Assembly (NCBI GenBank): GCA_902803625.1
Contig: CADCQV010000235.1
Span: 1-10,068 of the forward strand
Source of the DNA: an uncultured Lachnospiraceae bacterium
GTDB lineage: Bacteria; Bacillota; Clostridia; Lachnospirales; Lachnospiraceae
Length of the DNA stretch: 10,068 nucleotides
Reading direction: 5' to 3'
This document shows, in pieces, positions 1 to 6,451 of this stretch. The position numbers and the translations under genes are program-made. Positions within the stretch are counted from its first letter, which is position 1; the number at the start of each line of letters is the position of its first letter. The notes under the pieces are model-generated. The model was not told the origin of the DNA, searched no databases, and was given only the letters and a program-made list of their open reading frames with translations.

Positions 1-1
1 A

Positions 2-949
2 ATCATCAGCCATAAGCTCAACGAGGTTGTCTATGTGGCGGACAAGATCACGGTTATCAGAGACGGATCCACGGTGGAGACACTTGACTGCCACACCATG
101 GAGATCAACGAGGACAGGATCATCCGCGGCATGGTAGGTCGTGAGCTTACGAACCGTTTCCCGAAGAGAGAAGCGGTGGAGAAGGGCGATATAAATATGG
201 AGGTGAAGGACTGGACAGTCTATCATCCCCTATATACGGAAAGAAAGGTTGTTGACGGCGTAAATCTCAATGTCAGAAAGGGAGAGGTCGTCGGAATATA
301 CGGACTGATGGGAGCGGGACGTACAGAGCTTGCCATGAGCATATTCGGAAAGTCCTATGGCTCCGGAATCACCGGCACATTGAAGATCAACGGAAAGGAA
401 ATGGATCTGAAGAACCCCAGGGCAGCGATCGATGCTAAGCTTGCCTATGTTACCGAGGACAGAAAGGGCAACGGCCTCGTGCTCACAAATACTATCAAGG
501 TAAACACCTCCCTTGCAAATATGGAGGGCGTGAGTGAAAAGGGCATAATCGACTCCGACAAGGAGTATCAGGTAGCCGTTGAATATAAGAATAAGCTGGA
601 GACAAAGACTCCCACGGTTGAGCAGAATGTGGGGAACCTTTCCGGAGGAAACCAGCAGAAGGTTCTTCTTGCAAAGTGGATGTTCACGGATCCGGATATA
701 CTTATCCTGGATGAGCCTACGAGAGGTATTGACGTAGGTGCGAAATACGAGATCTACTGCATTATAAATGATCTTGTAAAGGCAGGAAAATCAGTTATTA
801 TGATCTCCTCCGAGCTGCCCGAGGTTCTGGGTATGAGCGACAGGATCTATATAATGAACGAAGGGAAGTTTGTGGGAGAGCTTGACGCTTCCGAAGCATC
901 CCAGGAGCTTATAATGTCCAGCATATTACAATCAGGAAGGGGTGAATGA
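2..949 (+). CDS. mmsA: Sugar ABC transporter ATP-binding protein, MmsA/GguA type (5' end missing)
   Basis: This is the C-terminal 315 residues of a tandem-NBD ATPase of about 500 residues that powers monosaccharide import at the cytoplasmic face. The reading frame is open from base 2, so the gene begins upstream of the window; the GTG at 35 is an internal valine codon. The fragment opens with the H-loop of the first NBD (ISHKLNEV). The second NBD follows: Walker A-like GLMGAGRTE (fragment residues 101-109), signature LSGGNQQK (213-220), Walker B ILILDEPT (233-240), and ISSELPEV where the H-loop histidine is serine, as is common in this family. The stretches VYHP, FGKSYG, AYVTEDRK and ASEASQE resemble GguA/MmsA (multiple monosaccharide) ATPases as I remember them. 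XylG is the close alternative. One base separates the stop from the next gene's preferred start, which indicates translational coupling. The substrate is inferred from the neighbours to be a pentose or similar sugar. Confidence 0.92.
   Translation: MISHKLNEVVYVADKITVIRDGSTVETLDCHTMEINEDRIIRGMVGRELTNRFPKREAVEKGDINMEVKDWTVYHPLYTERKVVDGVNLNVRKGEVVGIYGLMGAGRTELAMSIFGKSYGSGITGTLKINGKEMDLKNPRAAIDAKLAYVTEDRKGNGLVLTNTIKVNTSLANMEGVSEKGIIDSDKEYQVAVEYKNKLETKTPTVEQNVGNLSGGNQQKVLLAKWMFTDPDILILDEPTRGIDVGAKYEIYCIINDLVKAGKSVIMISSELPEVLGMSDRIYIMNEGKFVGELDASEASQELIMSSILQSGRGE
934..942 (+). promoter_or_regulatory. Ribosome binding site that sets a GTG start at 951
   Basis: AGGAAGGGG lies inside the last codons of the upstream ATPase gene. 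It ends 8 bases before GTG at 951, which is ideal spacing. The in-frame GTG at 942 abuts this motif and could not use it. Starting at 951 also aligns the product's N-terminus with that of the paralogous permease downstream. Confidence 0.75.
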
Positions 950-950
950 C

Positions 951-2117
951 GTGAGTATAAATATTAAAGATGTACTGAAAAAATATACTATGGTCCTGGC
1001 CCTGATCGTAATTTTGATCTTCTTCCACATTATGACGGGCGGGAAGATGCTTCTTCCCCAGAATATAAATAACCTTATCTCCCAGAACGCCTATGTGTTC
1101 GTTCTTGCTGCAGGTATGCTTCTTTGTATTCTGACAGGCGGAAATATCGATCTGGCCTGCGGTTCCGTTGTCTGCTTTGTGGGCGGTATCGGAGCCGTGA
1201 TGATGGATAAGGATATCAGCTGGGTACTGGCTGTGCTGGTAATGCTGATAGGCGGAATCCTCGTTGGTGCCTGGCAGGGCTTCTGGATCGCCTATGTGAA
1301 GGTTCCTCCTTTCATCGCGACTCTTGCCGGAATGTACGCCTTCAGGGGTCTTTCCAATGTGGTTCTGCAGGGTTATGCGGTTGGTATTGATGACACTGTA
1401 TTCCTGAATGTGTTCGGCGGAGGTGCGGACTGCTATATCCCCGATTTCTTCGGCGGCGGAAGCATCAATATGACCTGTGTTCTTGCCGGTGTCCTCATTG
1501 TAGTAATCTATGCCGCTACGGTATTCAAGAAGAGGATGGATGCAAAAAAGGCAGGTTACAGCGTAGGACCTCTCTCCGCAGATCTTGTAAGGACGGTCGT
1601 TATTGCTGCAGCGGTCATCTGGTTCTTCTTCAAGCTTGCACAGTATAAGGGCATACCCACATCTCTTATCTGGATAGGAGTAGTCCTTCTTGCATATGCA
1701 TATATCACCAGTAATACCACAATGGGCCGTTATCTCTATGCGGTAGGCGGAAACGAAAAGGCAACAAATCTTTCCGGTATAGATTCCAGGAAGGTATACT
1801 TCTTCGCTTATGTGAATATGGGTCTTATGTCCGGACTCGGCGGTATCCTTACGGTGGCAAGGGCCACCCAGGCACAGCCTACCTTCGGACAGGGCTATGA
1901 AATGGACGCCATTGCGGCCTGCTTCATCGGAGGAGCAAGTGCCTACGGTGGTGAAGGAAATGTATTCGGTATCGTTATCGGTGCTCTTCTAATGGGTGTC
2001 ATAAACATGGGCATGAGTATCATGGGTGTGGAAGCCAACTACCAGAAGGTGGTCAAGGGTATCGTTGTTCTATTAGCTATTGTCTTTGACGTTCTGTCAA
2101 ATAAGAAGAAAAAGTAA
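951..2117 (+). CDS. mmsB: Sugar ABC transporter permease 1, MmsB/XylH type
   Basis: Integral membrane permease of a monosaccharide importer (BPD_transp_2 / AraH-RbsC-XylH family). From GTG at 951 it has 388 residues, close to the roughly 390 of XylH and GguB/MmsB and longer than RbsC-like permeases. It has at least eight hydrophobic segments, the family motif around NIDLACGS (65-72), the VPPFIATLAG segment (118-127), and a cytoplasmic loop GRYLYAVGGN..A..LSGID (259-278) that should contact the ATPase. The glycine-rich YEMDAIAACFIGG segment (316-328) and a lysine-rich C-terminus follow. An in-frame GTG at 942 would add three residues but sits too close to the ribosome binding site. The gene starts one base after the ATPase stop and ends 13 bases before a paralogous permease, so the two may form a heterodimer. 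No periplasmic binding protein is in the window; it probably lies upstream. Confidence 0.9.
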   Translation: MSINIKDVLKKYTMVLALIVILIFFHIMTGGKMLLPQNINNLISQNAYVFVLAAGMLLCILTGGNIDLACGSVVCFVGGIGAVMMDKDISWVLAVLVMLIGGILVGAWQGFWIAYVKVPPFIATLAGMYAFRGLSNVVLQGYAVGIDDTVFLNVFGGGADCYIPDFFGGGSINMTCVLAGVLIVVIYAATVFKKRMDAKKAGYSVGPLSADLVRTVVIAAAVIWFFFKLAQYKGIPTSLIWIGVVLLAYAYITSNTTMGRYLYAVGGNEKATNLSGIDSRKVYFFAYVNMGLMSGLGGILTVARATQAQPTFGQGYEMDAIAACFIGGASAYGGEGNVFGIVIGALLMGVINMGMSIMGVEANYQKVVKGIVVLLAIVFDVLSNKKKK

Positions 2118-2118
2118 G

Positions 2119-2127
2119 GGAGGAGGA
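2119..2127 (+). promoter_or_regulatory. Strong ribosome binding site that sets the ATG start at 2131
   Basis: GGAGGAGGA lies just after the stop of permease 1, with the ATG at 2131 close behind. The reading frame is open further upstream to an ATG at 2080, but that start lies inside the previous gene, has no such motif, and would add 17 residues unlike the paralogue's N-terminus. Confidence 0.85.
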
Positions 2128-2130
2128 GTC

Positions 2131-3309
2131 ATGGCAAACAATAATATCACAACTGTATTAAAAAAGAATGCAATGCTTATAGTCCTTGTCCTGGTGTATA
2201 TCTTTTTCACTGCAATGACAGGCGGACAGATGTTCCAGGCTATGAACTTTAATGCACTGATAACACAGAATGCTTACGTATATGTTCTTGCAGCCGGAAT
2301 GCTGATGTGTATGCTGACAGGCGGAAATATCGATCTTTCCTGCGGTTCCTTTGTCTGCTTCCTTGGAGCCATCGGCGGAATACTGATGACGGTAAAGCAG
2401 ATGAGCCCGGGAATATCGATCTTTGTTATGCTGATCATAGGTGTCGTTTACGGGTGTGCCCTGGGCTATCTTATAGCTTATGTGGATATCCCGCCCTGGA
2501 TCGCAACTCTTGCAGGTTACCTTGCTTTCAGAGGATGGGGAACGGCACTTCTCAGCGCGAACAGTACCACAGGAAGTATTTCCCTTGCTGCAAAGAAGGA
2601 TTTCCTTGCGATCTTTTCAGGTAAGATTTTCCCTACAGCGGTTAATAAGCTGAATATGGTCTGTATGATAGTCGGTATCATAGCCTGTGTGATCGTGGTT
2701 GTCATTTCCTTTATGGGCAGGGCTAATAAGGTGAAGAAGGGCTATGAAGTGGAGTCAATGGCAGCGCTTTTTGCGAAGTGTATCCTGTCGGTGGCAGCCA
2801 TCCTGCTCTTCACTTACAAGCTTGCTATGGCAGGTGGTATACCTACGGTCCTTATCTGGGTCGTTGTTATAGTATTGATCTACAATTTCATCACATCAAA
2901 GACCACTTTGGGAAGATATTTCTACACGATCGGTGGTAATGCCGAGGCAACGAGGCTCTCCGGTGTGGATACGAGAAAAATCATGTTCTTAGCTTACCTC
3001 AATATGGCAGTCCTTACAGCGATTACGACCTATATCGTTACCGCAAGATTCCAGGCAGCCAATTCCCAGGCCGGAACATATTATGAGATGGACGCCATCG
3101 CAGCCTGCGTTGTGGGCGGTGTTTCCGCATACGGCGGTGCTGGAAACGTATTCGGTATGGTCGTGGGTGCAACACTTATAGGTGTGATCAACCTTGGTAT
3201 GTCACTTATGGGTGTTAATGCCGACTGGCAGAAGGTTGTAAAGGGCGTGGTCCTTCTGGCTGCTGTGGTATTTGATATTCTGGCGGACAAGAAGAGCAGC
3301 ACCAAGTAA
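2131..3309 (+). CDS. mmsB: Sugar ABC transporter permease 2, MmsB/XylH type
   Basis: Second permease of the same importer, 392 residues. It is collinear with permease 1 from end to end: the N-terminal VLKK motif, AYVYVLAAGML, NIDLSCGS (67-74), IPPWIATLAGY (120-130), the coupling loop GRYFYTIGGNAEATRLSGVD (261-280), YEMDAIAACVVGG (318-330) and VVKGVV near the end all have counterparts. The match is clearly partial rather than near-identical, most divergent in the middle loop (about residues 140-215), so the duplication is old. This copy has the canonical GNIDLS, whereas permease 1 has GNIDLA. It sits 13 bases after permease 1 and 18 bases before xylB, with a strong ribosome binding site. The likely role is to form the membrane channel with permease 1; separate homodimers sharing the ATPase are the alternative. 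No frameshift or sign of decay is visible. Confidence 0.9.
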   Translation: MANNNITTVLKKNAMLIVLVLVYIFFTAMTGGQMFQAMNFNALITQNAYVYVLAAGMLMCMLTGGNIDLSCGSFVCFLGAIGGILMTVKQMSPGISIFVMLIIGVVYGCALGYLIAYVDIPPWIATLAGYLAFRGWGTALLSANSTTGSISLAAKKDFLAIFSGKIFPTAVNKLNMVCMIVGIIACVIVVVISFMGRANKVKKGYEVESMAALFAKCILSVAAILLFTYKLAMAGGIPTVLIWVVVIVLIYNFITSKTTLGRYFYTIGGNAEATRLSGVDTRKIMFLAYLNMAVLTAITTYIVTARFQAANSQAGTYYEMDAIAACVVGGVSAYGGAGNVFGMVVGATLIGVINLGMSLMGVNADWQKVVKGVVLLAAVVFDILADKKSSTK

Positions 3310-3327
3310 ATTTGGAGGAGATACATT

Positions 3328-4800
3328 ATGTTGTATATCGGTATTGATCTGGGTACGTCCTCGGTAAAGCTTCTTCTCACCAATGAGAAGGGAGAGATAA
3401 AGAAGACTGTTTCAAGGGACTATCCCCTTATGTTCCCCCATCCCGGCTGGTCGGAGCAGGCTCCGGAGGAATGGTTTGAAAAGTCTCTGGAGGCTCTGAA
3501 GGAGATCACGGACGGGATCGATAAGTCGGAGATTAAAGGCATAAGCTGTGGCGGACAGATGCATGGGCTGGTGGCTCTGGATGAAAATGACAGGGTGATC
3601 CGTCCGGCTATACTTTGGAATGACAACCGTACCACAGCAGAGGTTGACTATTTAAATAATGAGATCGGAAAGGACAAGCTTTCCGGATATACCGCAAATA
3701 TAGCCTTTGCCGGATTTACTGCCCCGAAGATCCTCTGGATGAGAAACAATGAGCCGGAGAATTATAAAAAGATAAAAAAGATAATGCTTCCAAAGGACTA
3801 TCTGGCATATAAGCTGTCGGGAACCTTCTGTACGGATTATTCCGATGCGTCGGGTATGCTCCTTCTGGACGTAAAGAACAGAAAATGGTCGTCCGAAATG
3901 CTGGATATCTGCGGCATAAAGGAGGAACAGCTCCCGAAGCTCTTTGAGAGCTATGAAAAGGTCGGTACCCTGAAGAAGGAGATAGCTGAAGAGTGCGGAC
4001 TGTCTACGGACATAGTCATAGCGGCCGGGGCAGGTGATAATGCCGCAGCTGCGGTTGGAACCGGAACCGTTGGAGACGGTATGTGTAATATCTCTCTCGG
4101 AACCAGCGGAACGATATTTATTTCGTCAAAGAAATTCGGCGTGGATCCCAATAATGCTCTTCATTCCTTCGATCATGCGGACGGAAGCTTCCATCTGATG
4201 GGCTGTATGCTTTCAGCCGCAAGTACAAAGAAGTGGTGGATGGAGGATATATTGAGATCAAAGGACTATGCTGCCGAGGAGAACGGAATGAATAAGAATC
4301 TCGGCGAGAACCATGTGTTCTTCCTTCCCTATCTGATGGGAGAAAGAAGTCCCTGGAACGATCCCAATGCAAGAGGTACCCTCACCGGAATAACACTGGA
4401 TACAACGAGATACGATATCATGCAGGCGGTTATGGAGGGCATGGCCTTTGCTACGAGGGATATGTATGAGGTGGCAAAATCCATAGGCGTATGTCCTGCC
4501 AGGACGAAGATCTGCGGAGGCGGAGGAAAGAGTCCCATCGAGAGAAGGATGATAGCAAATATTCTTAATATTACTGTTGATGTCCCCGTTTCGGAAGAGG
4601 GACCGGGAATGGGCGGAGCGATGCTTGCAATGGTTGCCTGCGGTGAGTATGCAACGGTTGAGGAAGCCGCGGCGGCTATCGTAAAGGTTAAGGAGACCAT
4701 TGAGCCGGAGCCGGAGCTTGTAAAGAAATACGAGGAAAAGTATCAGCAGTTTAAGAATATCTATCCTGCGCTGAAGCCGGTATTTCCAAAGATTGTCTGA
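3328..4800 (+). CDS. xylB: Xylulokinase
   Basis: Cytoplasmic FGGY-family kinase that phosphorylates D-xylulose with ATP to D-xylulose 5-phosphate, the entry to the pentose phosphate pathway. At 490 residues it matches the usual XylB length (about 484-500). Visible motifs: N-terminal phosphate-binding GIDLGTSSVK (5-14); GGQMHG (75-80), whose Met-His pair contacts xylulose in E. coli XylB; AILWNDNRT (94-102); PKDYLAYKLSG (155-165); TDYSDASGM (169-177); GAGDNAA (234-240) with Asp237 as the probable catalytic base; SLGTSGT (256-262); and the C-terminal ATP-binding GGGGKSP (397-403). The QMHG motif favours XylB over glycerol, gluconate or ribulose kinases. GGAGGAG at 3314-3320 supports the ATG at 3328. 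It follows permease 2 by 18 bases, so importer and kinase are probably co-transcribed. There is no sign of damage. Confidence 0.95.
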   Translation: MLYIGIDLGTSSVKLLLTNEKGEIKKTVSRDYPLMFPHPGWSEQAPEEWFEKSLEALKEITDGIDKSEIKGISCGGQMHGLVALDENDRVIRPAILWNDNRTTAEVDYLNNEIGKDKLSGYTANIAFAGFTAPKILWMRNNEPENYKKIKKIMLPKDYLAYKLSGTFCTDYSDASGMLLLDVKNRKWSSEMLDICGIKEEQLPKLFESYEKVGTLKKEIAEECGLSTDIVIAAGAGDNAAAAVGTGTVGDGMCNISLGTSGTIFISSKKFGVDPNNALHSFDHADGSFHLMGCMLSAASTKKWWMEDILRSKDYAAEENGMNKNLGENHVFFLPYLMGERSPWNDPNARGTLTGITLDTTRYDIMQAVMEGMAFATRDMYEVAKSIGVCPARTKICGGGGKSPIERRMIANILNITVDVPVSEEGPGMGGAMLAMVACGEYATVEEAAAAIVKVKETIEPEPELVKKYEEKYQQFKNIYPALKPVFPKIV

Positions 4801-4817
4801 TGGCAGATAATATTTAG

Positions 4818-4870
4818 CACTTGTCATTCCAAAGAAGACACTTGTCATTCTGAGCGAAGCGAAGAATCTT
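4818..4870 (+). repeat. Short direct repeat plus interspersed-repeat-like hairpin between xylB and the isomerase gene
   Basis: The 12-base word CACTTGTCATTC occurs at 4818-4829 and again at 4839-4850, a 21-base period. The second copy runs into TGAGCGAAGCGAAGAATCTT. Within it ATTCT (4847-4851) and AGAAT (4863-4867) can pair around an 11-base loop that contains the tandem GCGAAGCGAA. From memory, the core resembles a short interspersed sequence seen between genes in unrelated bacteria. It sits in the only sizeable gap of an otherwise compact operon, which suggests insertion. It might also modulate transcript stability or expression of the isomerase; the weak 5-bp stem without a U-tract does not make a convincing terminator. 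Confidence 0.6.
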
Positions 4871-4890
4871 ATATCATAGGAGGAATCATA

Positions 4891-6366
4891 ATGAACAACA
4901 TACCACAGATCAAAGTCGGTATCGTAGCAGTTTCAAGAGACTGCTTCCCTGCTCCCCTTGCTGTGAACAGGAGAAAGGCCCTTGCAGAAGCCTACACAAA
5001 GAAATATGGAAAAGACGACATTTATGAGTGCCCCGTAACAATAGTGGAGAGCGAGACCGATATGGTTGCTGCTCTTGAAGACATAAAGAAGAATGATTGT
5101 AATGCTCTCTGTGTATATCTCGGAAATTTCGGACCGGAGATTTCAGAGACACTGCTTGCGAAGCATTTTGACGGACCGAAGATGTTCTGTGCCGCTGCGG
5201 AGGAATCAAAGGATACCCTCGGTGTAACCGGAAGAGGAGATGCTTTCTGCGGTATGCTCAATGCAAGCTATAACCTTGCGCTCCGGAATACCAGGGCCTG
5301 GATCCCTTCATACCCCGTAGGGGATGCGGAAGACTGCGCAGATATGATACATGAGTTCCTGCCTATAGCAAGGGTTGTAGTGGGACTTGCGAACTTAAAG
5401 ATCATTTCCTTCGGACCCCGTCCCGCAAACTTCCTCGCCTGCAATGCTCCCATAAAGCAGCTTTACAATCTGGGCGTGGAGATAGAAGAGGAATCCGAGC
5501 TCGATCTCTTTGAGGCATATCAGAAGCATGAGGGAGATAAGAGAATACCTGATGTGGTAGCCGATATGACCAAGGAGCTCGGTGACAACAAGATGCTCCC
5601 GAAGCTTGCACAGTATGAGCTCACACTTCTTGACTGGGTAGAGGAGCACAAAGGCTACAGGAAGTATGTAACCCTTACAACCAAGTGCTGGCCTGCATTC
5701 CAGGATATGTTCAGGTTTGTTCCCTGTTATGTTAATAGCCGCCTGACAGCCAGGGGAATCCCTGTTTCCTGCGAGGTAGATATTTACGGCACTCTTTCAG
5801 AGTATATCGGAATCTGCATAACAGGCGAGCCCGTGACACTCCTTGATATAAATAATTCCGTTCCGAAGGATATGTATAAGGAGTTTATCGAAGGTAAATT
5901 TGATTATAAGCACAGCGACACCTTTATGGGCTTCCACTGCGGCAATACCTGTTCTTCAAAGATACATAATGCACACCTTGACTATCAGAAGATCATGGCA
6001 AATACACATCCGGCGGAGTGGTGCGAGGGAACCATTGAGGGAGACATTAATCCCGGAGAAATCACCTTCTACCGTCTGCAGTCTACTGCCGACAATATCC
6101 TCAGGGCTTATGCAGCCGAGGGTGAGGTGCTTCCCGTTGCGACGCAGTCCTTCGGCGGTATCGGAGTCTTCGCAATAAAGGAAATGGGCAGGTTCTACAG
6201 ATATCAGCTTATCGGAAAGAATTTCCCCCATCATGGTGCGGTAATGTTCGGACACTACGGAAAGGCTCTTTATGAAGCACTGAAGTATATAGGGGTTGAT
6301 CCGAAGGAGATCGGTTATAACCGTCCTGCTGGAGTCAGATATGAGGATGAAAATCCGTTTGCATAA
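4891..6366 (+). CDS. L-fucose/L-arabinose isomerase family protein (aldose-ketose isomerase, substrate uncertain)
   Basis: Cytoplasmic 491-residue protein of the L-fucose isomerase-like group (COG2407-type fold). These are metal-dependent enzymes that interconvert aldoses and ketoses. The N-terminal region (IKVGIVAVSRDCFP, 7-20) matches the Rossmann-like first domain. The C-terminal domain carries candidate metal ligands: Glu295 in SCEVDIYG (293-300), Asp319 in TLLDINN (316-322), His349 in GFHCGNT (347-353), and the HH pair at 447-448 in FPHHGAV. The spacing fits FucI, whose known ligands are Glu, Asp and His. It is shorter than classical FucI (about 590) and close to AraA (about 500). AGGAGGA at 4878-4884 supports the ATG. 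Lying downstream of xylB in an importer operon, it could supply the ketose, for example by making D-xylulose or a related pentulose. Sulfoquinovose isomerases also belong to this superfamily, so the substrate remains open. Its promoter is probably that of the operon; a perfect hairpin terminator follows. Confidence 0.82.
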   Translation: MNNIPQIKVGIVAVSRDCFPAPLAVNRRKALAEAYTKKYGKDDIYECPVTIVESETDMVAALEDIKKNDCNALCVYLGNFGPEISETLLAKHFDGPKMFCAAAEESKDTLGVTGRGDAFCGMLNASYNLALRNTRAWIPSYPVGDAEDCADMIHEFLPIARVVVGLANLKIISFGPRPANFLACNAPIKQLYNLGVEIEEESELDLFEAYQKHEGDKRIPDVVADMTKELGDNKMLPKLAQYELTLLDWVEEHKGYRKYVTLTTKCWPAFQDMFRFVPCYVNSRLTARGIPVSCEVDIYGTLSEYIGICITGEPVTLLDINNSVPKDMYKEFIEGKFDYKHSDTFMGFHCGNTCSSKIHNAHLDYQKIMANTHPAEWCEGTIEGDINPGEITFYRLQSTADNILRAYAAEGEVLPVATQSFGGIGVFAIKEMGRFYRYQLIGKNFPHHGAVMFGHYGKALYEALKYIGVDPKEIGYNRPAGVRYEDENPFA

Positions 6367-6390
6367 GGGAGAGAGATCATAAATATTTAA

Positions 6391-6414
6391 GGGCCGCAAT
6401 GAGAATTGCGGCCC
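6391..6414. terminator. Bidirectional intrinsic terminator between convergent genes
   Basis: GGGCCGCAAT (6391-6400) and ATTGCGGCCC (6405-6414) form a perfect 10-bp GC-rich stem closed by a GAGA tetraloop. On the + strand it is followed by TGATCATTTT, and on the - strand by a T-rich stretch (TTAAATATTT). It lies 24 bases after the isomerase stop and 37 bases beyond the stop of the convergent EAL gene, so it probably ends both transcripts. Confidence 0.9.
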
Positions 6415-6451
6415 TGATCATTTTCCGGAATAAAAGGGAAGGGAACAGGTT

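Noticed and set aside
942..950. GTG at 942 as the start of permease 1
   Set aside because: It abuts the AGGAAGG motif with no spacing. The GTG at 951 has 8-base spacing and gives an N-terminus that aligns with the paralogue.
2080..2130. ATG at 2080 as the start of permease 2
   Set aside because: It lies inside the end of permease 1, lacks a ribosome binding site, and adds 17 residues with no counterpart in the paralogue. The ATG at 2131 follows GGAGGAGGA.
4258..4848. Long open frame on the - strand opposite xylB (196 codons)
   Set aside because: It is antisense to the well-supported xylB, has no family resemblance or ribosome binding site, and starts inside the repeat-like gap. It is a shadow frame.
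4818..4850. CRISPR-like array from the repeated CACTTGTCATTC
   Set aside because: There are only two copies of a 12-base word with a 9-base gap, and no cas gene is in the window.
5956..6399. Open frame on the - strand opposite the 3' part of the isomerase gene (147 codons)
   Set aside because: It is antisense to conserved isomerase residues, starts within the terminator hairpin, and its product shows no recognisable domain.
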